64,000 nt of DNA from contig NC_064655.1 of NCBI RefSeq assembly GCF_001723175.1, positions 2,108,001 to 2,172,000 of the forward strand. Direction: 5' to 3'. The first letter of the stretch is position 1. The number at the start of each line of letters is the position of its first letter. The position numbers and the translations under genes are program-made. The notes beneath the pieces were generated by a model. That model saw only the letters and a program-made list of their open reading frames with translations. It was not told where the DNA came from and made no database searches. This DNA is from Penicillium oxalicum (lineage: Eukaryota > Ascomycota > Eurotiomycetes > Eurotiales > Aspergillaceae). This document shows, piece by piece, positions 32,445-43,419 of the stretch.

Positions 32445-33949
32445 TCATGATTCCCATGTCTCATCCATCATTGCGTCTGGATGGGCATTTCCAGACGGCG
32501 ATCCATATTTATGCTGCTCCAGAGAGCGATTAATGCCGACGATGCCCCACGCAAAGACTGCCACATCCCGAATAGTATCCATGAGAAGAGTCTCCTGCGG
32601 ACCACGCGATGTAGCACTCTTGGACGCAGCCGGGTGAGGCAGATGTCTGGAGCCAAAATTCTGATCGGTCGTGGTCGTCGCTCCAAGACCCAGGGGGGAA
32701 ATGTCGTTCTCTCTGCAGAGCGTCGTTTTGGCTTCCGGATATGCGGAATTCGCATAGCCATCAGGGGGGTATGACGCCGTGCCATATGCATAGACGGGCT
32801 CGAGAGCCCACGGGGCCGCGAAGATGCCATTCGAGTAGACTGGAACCGGCTGAGGTGGGAGAGCTGCACTGGGGATGGGGGCTCGTGCCCGACGGAGAAT
32901 CACCACGAGACCATCCGAGGTGCAAGACACAACGGCCTCCAGTTCAATCGGAGGCCCTGGTCGGGTGGATGGATCGTTATTAGTCCCGGAAGCGGGGTCG
33001 GCGTATCCACCCGAGTCCATATCGACATCTTCGTCAAGCAAGGGATTGCGGAACCAAAATCGTAGATATGCAATCGAGTCGTTGGCCTTGGCACTTTCCA
33101 GACAGCGTACCGCGTCCCGGAGACAGCGCTCCTGGATACAATAGAAGAAACTCTTGGAGACCAGCTGCTGTGGGCGAAGTCCGAGAATCTCCGTGACGCC
33201 GCTGGTGGCGTACATTATCGTTGCGGTGCGAGTGAAGCGATTGACAAAAAGCGCCGCACGAGGCTCATGAAGCGGCTCGGCCAGCCGTCGGGAGAATTTG
33301 TCGGACAAGAGCGTGAGCATGTGGTAGCGAGGGTCGTGTGGAGAAGAATCGAACAGCTGGCGGACGATGGGAGCATCAATGGCACGCTCTGGAAAAAAAC
33401 GGGTTCAAAAATGTGTCAGTGATGAACCAAAAATGTCCCAGAGCTTGTGGAGCACAACTCTCTGCGGGGATGACAACGTACTCTGACTTCCCCGCCCTTG
33501 ACCGTAGATGGTGGTGCTCGCGATCAACACATCGTAGACGACTGTGAAGACGCACTCGCAGCCGACCCATGTACCATTCTTGTGGCGAATCGAGCAATAG
33601 TTGAGGACCGCTGCTTTATCGAGCCGAACACCGCGCCCGTGAACACTGCGGGCGAACTGCAATTCCTTGGGATGGAAGTAGTCCCAACAGGATCGGTTCA
33701 AGACCTCCTGTGGCTGGTAACCGAGCACAACTTGGATGCTGTCGGACGCATACAAGATCGAAGCGTCACGCGACAAATCTACGAACAGCCGAAGTTAGAT
33801 GATGGTCGACCGACACTAAAGAGGGACTCCAGTCATCACCACAACCGCCAGTGCCCCTCAACGGGCTCCCAGCAGAAGCGGACGAGAGGCGGAACAGGTC
33901 AAGGGATGGCGAGCGACTTGCCGTGGATGGTGATGAAAGTGACGTCCAT
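32445..33949 (-). CDS. Double-PAS domain protein
   Basis: Fungal protein of 422 residues with two PAS domains and no other recognised domain. Exons on the minus strand are 33922-33949, 33482-33778 and 32445-33388. The first exon is only 28 bases (MDVTFITIH) and appears to be spliced with a GC donor (GCAAGT) to a GTAG acceptor, which gives HDLSRDASILYASDS in frame. The second intron is GTACGT...CCAG. PAS 1 includes ILYASDSIQVVLGYQPQEV and a CWDYFHP segment; PAS 2 includes ATIMYATSGVTEILGL. The LOV cysteine motif NCRFLQ is absent, so it is not a flavin photoreceptor of the white-collar/vivid kind. There is also no GATA finger. The C-terminal third is Pro/Tyr/Gly-rich, then ends in a helix. Sensing or protein pairing is likely; the ligand is unknown. 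Confidence 0.83.
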
Positions 33950-34675
33950 TGCGGCATGCAGGCAAAGTGGAACCCCCACTTGAATCCCCGCGGCGCAAAG
34001 GTGAGAAGACGGTGGGTTCGGGGCTGAAGGAGCTGAGAAAGCAAGTCTTGTGGGTGAGAGACGGTGAGGGAGTCTGTTCTGAACGCCGAGGGTTCATTCC
34101 CCAGGCTGGCACAGCAGCGAAGTGTGAGGAGGCAAAAAAACTGGGCAGAGTCCGACTTGCTTTCGGTGCCACCCAAGCGGCGGGTGGGCCCTTGCACGGC
34201 TGTCAATCCGTGGATCGCGGCATCTACCGGGGCTAACAGGTACGATGATCACAAGAGTACTGCGAGAAAGAGAGTCTCCTGGAGAATGTGAGAGGGGGAG
34301 GGAAAAGGGGAGAAAACAGCGTGCTACATTTTGGTATTTTTATTTTTTTTGGTTCATAATGGTCCATTGAGAGGAGTCCATTCTTGACCTTGATTCATCT
34401 TCTGTGAGACGACTGGGGGGAAAAGGAAGGATTTCAAGGGTCATCAGATTAAATATGGTAAGATACATGGTCATGATCAATATGTACATCCCGACGCATC
34501 CGACCACGCCGGGTTGAAGAAGGAGATGAAGAATAAAAGGTCTGCAGAAGAAGGGGGCAAACAATGAAGAAGCCAGTCAACCGAGAAAAATGGAAATGGT
34601 TGGTGGGAGGGCAGCATGGACGAAGGGTCATCATCAAACATCACACTCGTATTATTGGATGGCATTAACGTTCAA
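33950..34675. other. Intergenic, no gene recognised
   Basis: About 700 bp with the promoter of the PAS gene at the left and the 3' region of the transporter gene at the right. No coding frame looks real. Confidence 0.55.
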
Positions 34676-36510
34676 TCATGCAGTGCCAGCGTCTTTCTCG
34701 ACCTGGCTGGGGTCATTCGTGGCGCCCTTCTCCGCCCGGTATTCATTGACAACATGTCCCTCAATGGTCTCATCAAACACGTCCACATGCGTGGTCGCAA
34801 ACTTGCGGGCGCTGACGCCGCGCTCAAAGAGCAGATCGAGTTCCGCAAAGGAGCGACCGCGCGGCTCCGGCACGCGGAAGTAGGTGTAAATGATGCACAA
34901 AAAGCAGATGCCCCCCCAGAAGAAGCCCGCATAGTTGCCCCAGTCCCACTCGCCCGGGTTCAACATGTAAGGGGTCAGGACGCCGCAGATGATACCAACC
35001 ACGTTGTAAAGGTTGCGACCGAGCACGACCGTCTTGATCTGCAAGCGACGAGTGGAGAGCTCAGCCACGAGGGAGTAGCAAACAGTTCCCACGGTCAGTT
35101 GGTAGAAAAGGGCCCACGCAAGCATCAGCGCTCCGGTGGCCATAGACGCTTGATCACGGTGGGTATCCGGGACCAGACCGAGGAAGCCCATGATCAAGAG
35201 CATGGCGCACAGTCCACACAGGCCGTACAGATAGAGGGTGCGACGGCCAATGCCGAGGGTCATCAGGAACCAGGCTCCAAAGACACCCACCATGTTGATA
35301 CCGTACTGGCCCATTGCAAAGTTATAGGCATTGGACGAGTCCAGACCGGCCTGCTCCAAAAAGTAGGTCGAGTAGTTCGAGAAGGAGTTACCACTCAAGT
35401 TTTGAATGGCCCAGACCATGCACACAATTTCCGTGCGGCGCAGGTCCGTGCCCTTGAAGCAGTCCAAGTAGCTGGCCCCCTTGGTAATCTTCGCCTCCAG
35501 GGCGGTCGTGTGCACCATCATCGAGATCGTCTCATCCGCATCGAACTGGGAGTCTTCCTGCTTGGTGGTCAAGCGTTCCAGCGCCCGCTTGGCGTCCTTG
35601 GTGCGGCCCCGACGAACCAACCACCAGGGAGATTCGGGGGCGAGCATGATTCCAATGAACAGAGGCAGGGGCCACATCCATTGCAGGCCGTAGGGGATCC
35701 GATAGGCCCATTCGTCGTCCCGGGTCAACATGGCTCGAATGACTCCGATGCCAATCAGCTGGCCGAGCCCCCAGCAGAAATTGACATAGGTGGTCAAATA
35801 CCCTCGCAAGGCGACCGGACAGACTTCCGAGGCGTAGGTGATGGTCAAAGTCTGGAACACACCCCAGGGGATACCACAGAGAATCTCCGCCGCGAGGAGG
35901 GACTGAACATTCTGGGCTGTGAAAAAGATGGCCGTCCATGCACTGATCAAGACGAGACAGGCCATGATGGTGTACCGATATCCGAATCGCTCCGAGGCCC
36001 ACCCGTTGATGAAGAGACCGATGATCTCACCCACGGCGGCACCGTTGCTCAGTCCGGATTGCCACTAGACCACAAAAAGACCCGTGTCAGTGATGTTGCT
36101 GGCGCGTATGCACACGAAATCTCGCAAACGGGACATGCACTGCGAACGCTCGGCACGTGGAAGAAACTCACCCTGGCCGGTACTTGATACGATCCGTCTG
36201 CTATCTGTTCTCCGTACTTGCGATTGAATTGGGGAAACGCGTAGAAGTTGTTCACCAAACTGATATCGTATCCTTCCATGGCAATGCAAGTCGAGATGAG
36301 CACACTCCATGCCAGGGCCTTGGGATATAATTTGATGCCCTGCAGCAGACTCATGCTCTGTTCCTTTTCCGTGGCCGCCTTGGCATTCGCAATGATCGAC
36401 TTCATGGACGAGTCCGAGGCCCAAGTCTCGTGCACATCTTGATGGCCGGACGATTTGGGCGGGGCCGCCTCCACCGGCGCAATGGTGTCGGTCAGCTTTG
36501 TACCAGCCAT
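34676..36510 (-). CDS. MFS sugar transporter, maltose/alpha-glucoside permease type
   Basis: Twelve-helix proton-coupled sugar transporter of 575 residues in the plasma membrane. Exons on the minus strand are 36172-36510 and 34676-36064 (intron GTGAGT...CTAG, phase 0, joining PAR to WQSGLSNG). The features are those of the fungal alpha-glucoside permease subfamily: an N-terminal hydrophilic stretch, MEGYDISLVNNFYAFPQF in helix 1, SERFGYRYT after helix 2, PESPWWLVRRGRTKDA in the central loop, and VPEPRGRSFAELDLLFE after helix 12. The C-terminal tail runs on with ARKFATTHVDVFDE, also typical. Substrate preference (maltose, trehalose, other glucosides) cannot be settled from sequence, and no glucosidase gene or sugar regulator lies next to it. 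Confidence 0.92.
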
Positions 36511-38466
36511 GCTGAGGGGAGGAGGGGAAGCGCAACGCGAGGAAGATTCGCGGGTGAGAGACGAAGTTCTGGGTCGCCGCAGTCACTGGTGAAGGAGGAG
36601 AGGGAAAGAGAATCCGTCGCAGAGGTCAGGTTGAACGGAGGTTGCGTTGTTCAAAAGGGGTCAGGTGTGATTTAATGGGCACTTCCAAGATTCGGAGACG
36701 TGCGGAGGTCCAGAGGGCAGAAAAAAAAAATATGGTTCCCGTACCCACCCAGCGGAACATCGCACGCGAGAGCAGCTCGTCCACCTTGCGGGTGCTCCCT
36801 GAAGAGACCTCGGGTGAGTTGAACCAGAGAGACTGGAGGAACGGGGTAGAACAGGCGAGAATGGGCAAGCGTTTCGCATTTGGACTCGACCGACGGCGCG
36901 GACAGAGCAAGTGCTGACCATTTGCGGGGAACGGGCTGCAGGCTAAGAAAGTAAAACTGAAGAGAGGAAAAAAAAAAAGGAAAAAAAAAATTAATATGCT
37001 CAATGCTTTGGTGCGCCAGAGACGGTTTGAATTTTCATCGAGCATCCTTGGCAACGGGATATTTACTCCTTTGTCGAGAATGAGTTGGCGTGATGTCTAT
37101 GAAGTTCATCTTGGCCATTGATGTGATCTTCTTGTTTTCCTCTGCGCGTTTCATGTCATACATGGCACCTCGGGACGTGGACCTTCGATCGACAGAGCAA
37201 TGGAATCGACAGTCAACCATGTGCCTGAGTGTAGTTCTTCTTTCCCTTGCGTCTCCCCCGTGGAGTATCCCGAGGAATGTGGCGCGGCTCGAGCCACACC
37301 CGGATCGAGTCGATGGCGGACCAGTGCCTATTCGGGTCAATCCGGTTGCGTATTCCAAGTCAATGAGATCAAAAAGGGTAAGACTCTGCACACCAAAGGT
37401 CCAGAGATGGCTCTCTACTTGGCGAACAGTCCAATTTCATCGCTTCTCTCCCACTCGCTCAATCTCGGTAAGTAGATCATGCCCGCGCGGTACAGACCCG
37501 AATCTCAGGGCTTTCAGCCAGATTCCTTGGTATGTGGCAGGTCAAGTCTATTGTGGAACGAACAATCTTCCCAATGCAGCCAGTCAGCCTGTCTCTCAGG
37601 TACCCCAGGCTCGTGACTTTGCGTCGAAGTTTAATTCCGGGATCACAGGGTCACGGGGTCGTTGCTCTGATCCACTGCCTTTTTTGTCGCTCTGAGAGGT
37701 TCCAGCCTTCTGACTTCATTGCCGCTCGCTTGAAGCCCGAATTTTATCTAGTTCGAGTGCGAGGCAAAGCTGCCATTTACTTCGATTTGCTTCACTTGCA
37801 TTCTAGAATCGACTACCATTGTAGCCGGCCTGACAGGACAGAGTGAATCACGCCGGCTCATGCCCTGAAATCGACGCACCAAGTCAACTTTGCAACCCGC
37901 TTATATCGAACGTAGTGCTCGTAGTCCGGGCCTTTCGTTTACGTGGTAGAGCCTTCTATGGAGCCGCCTCGTACAGGTACAGGGGCTTGGGATTCTTAAG
38001 TACGCCACTGGCGACCACCGCAGGAACGTCCATGGGTGGCTGAACCTTGGGAGTCTCGCAATGGAATGCGAGAGATCCTGGAATCAGATATGTCTTTTTC
38101 TTATTCATTCAAACGTGGCGGCTGCACGTGGACATTTCAGAATGAAATGATGTATACTTATCCACAGTAGTAGTTGGAGGATGTTCCCAAGTCCAACTGG
38201 CAGTGTGTTGGGCGGGAGATTGACAAGTGGACCAGGACAAGGTAAATCTTGTACCAAACACGGGCAAGCGTCCTCGGCCCACCCAATGCGGGAATCTTGA
38301 TTGCTGCCCAGTTCCACTGCTTTTTACATTCACTCCACGAGATCTCGATCAGTGTAGCCCGGGGACATTGACTGCCCGATCATACTGTGCGTCGGCTTAT
38401 GTTCAAGAAAGGGTGAATACTTTAGTCCGCCAATCATCTCCGGCAGTCTCTCGGTCGTGGGCGACC
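36511..38466. other. Intergenic, no gene recognised
   Basis: About 2 kb between divergent genes. A 201-codon frame at 37090-37695 has no family features and looks like chance. A-rich tracts lie near 36.72 and 36.97 kb. Confidence 0.55.
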
Positions 38467-39430
38467 ATGGATGAGTCGTTTATACTATCCAAGTTCAACC
38501 AACTCGTCCAATCCGGCGTCGTTCTCTATGATGAGAATCAAAGAATCATCAAACATGTTGAAAAAGACCTAAATGTAATTCCTGCAAAGACATCCTATCA
38601 TCGGAGAGTAGAGCTCCAGACTCTCTTCATCCCGCAATCGCTGACTCCGTGTACCCTCCCAGTTTCAATTCTGCTTGACATCGGCGCTGTCAAAGAAACC
38701 AACTTTTCAAAATCCCATCTCTGAAAGCAACTCTGGGCCTCAGGAGAAGCCTCGTGAAGGGAGTGACATCAGCACCGCTGGTTTTGAAATTGGCAAAGTG
38801 GGCAATGCGCACCTGCTGGTTGCCAACAAGTTCTGCTGGGCCAACCCGCATTTCCTCCTTGTCACCGCGGACCCCTATCAACGACAGTACACGCCTTTGG
38901 ACAAAACTGATCTTCATGCGATGTGGTCAGTCTTGAAGACGATGAGCTCTGATTACGTTGCGTTCTTCAATTGTGGTCAGGATGGCGGCTGCAGTCGAAT
39001 GCACAAACACACGCAATTGATCCCCACGCCCAAGGGCACATTGGCCTCGTTCCTAGACATGGATGGAGAAGCATCTGAACCTGCGATTCCATTTCGGTGG
39101 TTCTATTGCAAATTTAAGTCCTCAAATGTTACGGAACAGGACCTACAAAGCACGTATGCTGCGTTGCTAGAACAAGCCACCCAGGTGGGCGCGGGACTCT
39201 CAGAGCATGCGCAGGAGGCACCGCCGGGCGCCGCATGTCCACATAATATGATCATGACGAGACGGTGGATGATTGTGATTCCTAGGCGCCGAGCGGCGCT
39301 GAGCAAGGCGGTAGCTACCAATGCGTTGGGGATGCTTGGATATTTTGCCGTTGCCACTGAGGACGAGGTGGATGAATGGAGAAGGCAAGGCGTCACAGAT
39401 GCTCTTCGGAAGTTTGGAGTGTCCACCTGA
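38467..39430 (+). CDS. apa2: Ap4A phosphorylase (ATP adenylyltransferase)
   Basis: Diadenosine tetraphosphate phosphorylase of the fungal Apa1/Apa2 kind, which splits Ap4A with phosphate to ADP and ATP. It belongs to the GalT branch of the HIT superfamily. Exons are 38467-38574 and 38663-39430 (intron GTAATT...CCAG, phase 0); the protein has 291 residues, slightly shorter than the yeast enzymes. The catalytic region is clear: FNCGQDGGCSRMHKHTQLIP, with the HxH-T-Q core, preceded by HLLVANKFCWANPHFLLVT and QRQYTPLD. The C-terminal domain starts near CPHNMIMTRRWMIVIPRR. The donor GTAATT is weaker than usual, but it is the one that joins the frame. It acts in the cytosol in nucleotide homeostasis. 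Confidence 0.88.
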
Positions 39431-39992
39431 TTGAAACAACCGGGATGTGTAATTAGTCTTAACAACCCATGGCTATGCTAGTCGTCGTCCCCATACTTAC
39501 CAACAAGCGGGCATTCAATTCCGGAATCAATGTCCGAGATGATTTTCCGGGTTTGCGCTAATACGACAGTGCTTGAATATCTATAGATCACGCCTCGAGC
39601 GCATGACCGTTTTCTCCACACGTTCTCTATTTATTTGCCGGTTGTCTTTTTTTTTTTGGAACTGTTCTTCGGGGGGTGCGGGCAATCTAACTCGTTTGAA
39701 AGAACAGCTTATTCAGGGTGCTGATTTGCGCCTGGTCAGAAGCAATGACATATGATATCATGCATACCGAAGACATCGAAATCAAAGAGAGCACTGCCCT
39801 GAACTGTTCTTTAATTCAGCCCTTCTACTCACACCTCCAAGCTATGTTCTTTGAAAACTGGGCTTCCTCCAGCGAGCGGTTCGAGTTCCCATCCCCGCGA
39901 CCACTCCTTGACGCACTAACCCCTTGTTTGATTCGAAATCTGAACGCTCCGCCACAGAACCCATTCCCTGCGCCATTTACGGTACTCCAAGC
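39431..39992. other. Intergenic, no gene recognised
   Basis: About 560 bp between two genes on the same strand; it probably contains a 3' UTR and a promoter. A frame at 39718-40122 overlaps the next gene in another frame and is not supported. Confidence 0.5.
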
Positions 39993-40607
39993 ATGTCCTC
40001 CAGCGATGGAAATAAAGAGCAAGGTAGGTATCGTTTCCATCCTCGGCACTCCTCGTCTCCATTTTATTTTTCCGTCTCGTCTTCCTTGCATGGATTCCTG
40101 CAGAAAACACACACGTACCTAGCCCATGACCCTGTCTAGCTATAGCCAGCTGATTCGGCCCCCTATCTCTCTGTTTCTTTTGTTTCTGTCCGAATTCCAT
40201 CCATCTTCACCCTCGCGCCTTTTTACTTCAAGGTTACATTCTATCCATCTGGTCGGCACGCCAACGATCAAAGAACAGATTACAGCTAACGGCCATACTC
40301 CTTCCTTGACTAAGCTACTGTAGGAAGTGGTCTCCAAAAGACCATGACAAGCAGTCTACAAGATACTAGCCACACCGTTGGTGACGTGGTTAGTGGTCTT
40401 GGTGCCACGTTGGGTGGTGCTGCCGAGGGCGCTGGGCAAACGGTTGCCGCGGCCGCGGAGGGTCTTGGTGCGGCCACTCGGGGTTTTGGACAATCTATGA
40501 ATCGAGTGTATGGGGGTGATGATGATGGTGGTGGTGAGGAAGAGGACGACGATGATGACGATCCAGCTGGTGGTGTTGGGCAGAATGGGAAGACCAAATT
40601 GGAGTGA
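39993..40607 (+). CDS. Small Gly/Ala-rich protein with acidic tail
   Basis: Hypothetical protein of 104 residues. Exon 2 (40324-40607) is well supported as an open frame with strong codon bias toward Gly, Ala and Asp. I propose a short first exon (39993-40023, MSSSDGNKEQ) joined by a 300-bp intron GTAGGT...GTAG in phase 1; without it the gene would start at the ATG at 40344 with 87 residues. The middle is an alternating Gly/Ala/Thr/Val helix-like repeat with heptad-like spacing (VVSGLGATLGGAAEGAGQTV, then AEGLGAATRGFGQSM). The tail is mostly Asp, Glu and Gly. It has no signal peptide or typical membrane segment. I know no function for it. The pattern of small Gly/Ala repeats recalls stress-related disordered proteins, but this is only a resemblance. 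Confidence 0.6.
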
Positions 40608-41115
40608 AGGGTGTATTACATATTGAAATGTGCTGTGGCTCCCGTCTGCTTGGGTAGTTGGGCCTGCGGAAATGGAGTTCCCGTGCAGTTGTATATGTTT
40701 TTCAGGGTATGTTTGCTTTTGGCTGGATGGAGATGGAGGTCGATATGTGCTAGGACAGGTCGACATCCCTGAGATTTCGAGGTGGGATATATTTGCTGTG
40801 GCTGGCAGCGGTCCCAATGATATATATTGGTGACTGCTACTACTTCCTACCGACATCACAACGAACGAACAACGGTTCATGGCTAGGTATCAGTGCATGT
40901 AAAGTGAAAAAAAATGTTATCGCGCCACATACAGCGAGCTGGTATAAAGAAGAGCTGGAAGACTCAAGGGTTAAAGTAAGAAGCTATATGGTACGGATTC
41001 GATTGGAGATCGTCACTTTGGGCACCAATATGTAGAGTCAGAATTATGGTTTCAAAATTGGCCTCATGATGTATCAACCAGCACCAAGTGGTCGAGCAGT
41101 AACTCGACCATCGCA
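40608..41115. other. Intergenic, no gene recognised
   Basis: About 500 bp between the small Gly/Ala-rich gene and tRNA-Asp; I see nothing beyond probable 3' UTR. Confidence 0.55.
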
Positions 41116-41201
41116 TCTTCCTTGGTCTAGTGGTCATGATTTCCGCTTGTCATTAACACCGATAAGCGCGGGAGACCGGGGTTCGATTCCCCGAGGGAGA
41201 G
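41116..41201 (+). tRNA. tRNA-Asp (GTC) with intron
   Basis: Cloverleaf read by hand. The acceptor stem TCTTCCT pairs with AGGGAGA; the T arm is CGGGG-TTCGATT-CCCCG. The anticodon stem TCCGC pairs with GCGGG and encloses TT-GTC-A; the anticodon is at 41149-41151. A 14-base intron (41153-41166) follows position 37, the normal place for nuclear tRNA introns. The mature part is 72 bases, including the discriminator G at 41201. Confidence 0.92.
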
Positions 41202-41407
41202 TTTCTTTTTGCGTCTTGACTTTTTGTTTGCTTTCATCTCTCTCGATATTCGACACTGCAAGCTCCACATCAATCAGTGTGCTGAGTATCAGAACAAAGA
41301 AAAAAAAAGGCAATTAAAGTCATTGTTACCTGTTTCAACCTTAACTCGAGGCTGCATGAAAAGACCCGTCTCATTGCTCCAACTGACCATCAAGCTGATC
41401 GCCCCAC

Positions 41408-42919
41408 ATGCGTTCACATCTCCAACAACTGCCCCAATCATATAGACACTTTTCTAGACCGTCCTTGATCATGACCAAGTACAGTCTCCCTCCAGTGATC
41501 AACATGTCCACACTGAAGCCGTCCACAACAAAACAAGAACAAACACCGCGAGGCCCACGTCGAGAGAAAAAACCACCTCTGACCCATTTCCTATGCCTAC
41601 CGCTGGTCAACACGGAATCACTACCCCAGCTCGAAGCCTCACTCGCGGCATTTGCAGCGGCGCATTGCCCACCCGTCGCCAAAACGCTTGCAGATGGTCA
41701 ACCTGGAACACAGGCGCAAGATGATTCTATCTGTACAATCCCCCAAGGCGCAATCAGACCCGTGGGTACAATCCATCTCACACTGGGCGTCATGAGTCTC
41801 CCCACCAAAGAGAGACTGAACGAAGCCATCTCTTTCTTCAACTCCCTCGACCTTGCAAGCTTAATGCGAGAAGCTGCCCGAGTATCTCGTGAGTCACTTG
41901 AAAAAAGGCGCGCTGTAAAGACAATAGCGTCTGCGCAGGGGACTAATGCTTCCATGCCGGGCTGTCTAGCCAGCTCGGATACATACCCTTCTGACTCCGA
42001 GGGGATTCACGGCCCTATTCCATCTCTCAGTGTCTCCCTGGAATCTCTCCATGCTCTACCACGGGCCAAAGCCGCTACTGTTCTCCACGCTTCGCCTGTT
42101 GATTCCACGGGCCGATTGTATCCATTCTGCGTGATGCTGCGGGACAAATTCATCGAAGCGGGATTCATCCTCAACGAGGCTAAGAGTGAAACGTCCATGA
42201 AAACGAATGATTCGAAAAACACCGTAGGAGTTGAAAACCCCCCGTGCAAAGATCTCCAGGGAGATCAAAGTGTTTTTCGCAAAGAATTCCTAACGTCCTC
42301 GGCGGAGACGGAGCCTACGTCTTCAAGTACACATTGGGATCCGTATGCCGCTGCCCTGGCTCGCAAGCCCAAACCTCGTCCGCTACTCCTGCACGCCACG
42401 CTTATCAACACAATCTACGTCCGTGGTCGAGAAAAAGCGAAGAATGGTAGTCACGGGCGAAACGGGAGCTCCAAGAGATTTGAATTTGATGCGCGCAGCA
42501 TCCTCAACAGATATCGGAATTATTACATTGATCAGACGCGGTCGATACCCGTCGGTAGCAGATCGAGTGCAGAGGGAGATGGGAATGGGGATGTTGATGC
42601 AGGGGAAACGTGCTCGTCTCTTGCCTCTGAGGAGGAGAAGTCGCAATCCAATCACAAATCTGAGGAAAGCTGTATCCCTGATACGCCTCCTACGAGATCG
42701 AAATCGCAACCACTTTATCCATTTGTTTGGGCGAGAAATGTCCCTATTGGCTCTGTCTGCATCTGCGAGATGGGGGCAAAGAAGTTGGAAAGTGGCGGTG
42801 CTGGCGAGGGGGGTTTGAACGCCCGGCTGGGTGAGCAGTACATCGTTGTCGCGGAGCGAAGGATTGATGCGGCTCAACCGCCGGTGCAGTCATCATCGCC
42901 GTGCCCAATCATAGTGTGA
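41408..42919 (+). CDS. AKAP7/ASCC1-like 2H phosphoesterase family protein
   Basis: Protein of 503 residues with an AKAP7 2'5'-RNA-ligase-like domain, the 2H phosphoesterase fold also found in ASCC1. The two histidine motifs are visible: IHLTLGV near residue 120 and LHATLINT near residue 330. Between them lies a long low-complexity insertion with Ser-rich and charged segments. The N-terminal KKPPLTHFLCLPLV is the usual first strand of the domain. A C-terminal strand pair (FVWARNVPIGSVCICEMG) completes it. Proteins of this fold act on cyclic or 2'-5' phosphate linkages in RNA, or as partners in DNA alkylation repair; which applies here is not known. In-frame ATGs at 41471 and 41504 would shorten the N-terminus without touching the domain. 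tRNA-Asp lies just upstream on the same strand. Confidence 0.85.
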   Translation: MRSHLQQLPQSYRHFSRPSLIMTKYSLPPVINMSTLKPSTTKQEQTPRGPRREKKPPLTHFLCLPLVNTESLPQLEASLAAFAAAHCPPVAKTLADGQPGTQAQDDSICTIPQGAIRPVGTIHLTLGVMSLPTKERLNEAISFFNSLDLASLMREAARVSRESLEKRRAVKTIASAQGTNASMPGCLASSDTYPSDSEGIHGPIPSLSVSLESLHALPRAKAATVLHASPVDSTGRLYPFCVMLRDKFIEAGFILNEAKSETSMKTNDSKNTVGVENPPCKDLQGDQSVFRKEFLTSSAETEPTSSSTHWDPYAAALARKPKPRPLLLHATLINTIYVRGREKAKNGSHGRNGSSKRFEFDARSILNRYRNYYIDQTRSIPVGSRSSAEGDGNGDVDAGETCSSLASEEEKSQSNHKSEESCIPDTPPTRSKSQPLYPFVWARNVPIGSVCICEMGAKKLESGGAGEGGLNARLGEQYIVVAERRIDAAQPPVQSSSPCPIIV

Positions 42920-43419
42920 TTGGATCGGATGCAGGCCCGTCTCGGATAGGTTGAAGTTTCGGTGAAAAGGATGGCTGCTGCACTAGTTCATTGGACACAG
43001 ACTCTCGATTGTTACGATGGATATCTTGATTACATTTGGTTCAGCTAGAATTGCTTGCTATTTCGAACAAGACCAAAGAGATGACCGCAAGCGTCTTTTT
43101 CTCACTTTCAAGCCAGCTTGGAAGTTCAAAATTCCTTCAAATAATGATCATGACGAGCACCATCCGGAATGACCTTTGGTCGTTCAGCTGGGCCCAGAGC
43201 TCAATCGAGCTCTCCTGGAAACCACACGAGAGAGCGTACCGGAGCTTCAAAGTCACGCGTGCTGGCGATTTTTGCAATGAGCCGCACGCCGCTAAGTAGA
43301 CACCTGACAATCTGGGCATCCAAGAGCGAGAGGCGCATCTCGGATACTACGAATTCACGGCGATACTTTCACCAGGCTGGTCCTCAGAATGATTCTTCCT
43401 TGAGAAGTTCAAGGGTCAA
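42920..43419. other. Intergenic, no gene recognised
   Basis: 500 bp between two convergent genes; presumably both 3' UTRs. Confidence 0.55.

Noticed and set aside
34616..36187. 523-codon plus-strand frame opposite the sugar transporter gene
   Set aside because: It is antisense to a transporter with clear family motifs; composition is that of a mirror frame (His/Gln/Arg-rich) and no domain is seen.
37090..37695. 201-codon plus-strand frame in a spacer
   Set aside because: Ser/Arg/Pro-rich without domain or coding-like codon use; a chance frame.
39718..40122. 134-codon plus-strand frame upstream of the small Gly/Ala-rich gene
   Set aside because: It overlaps the proposed first exon in another frame and has no features; the spliced model explains the region better.
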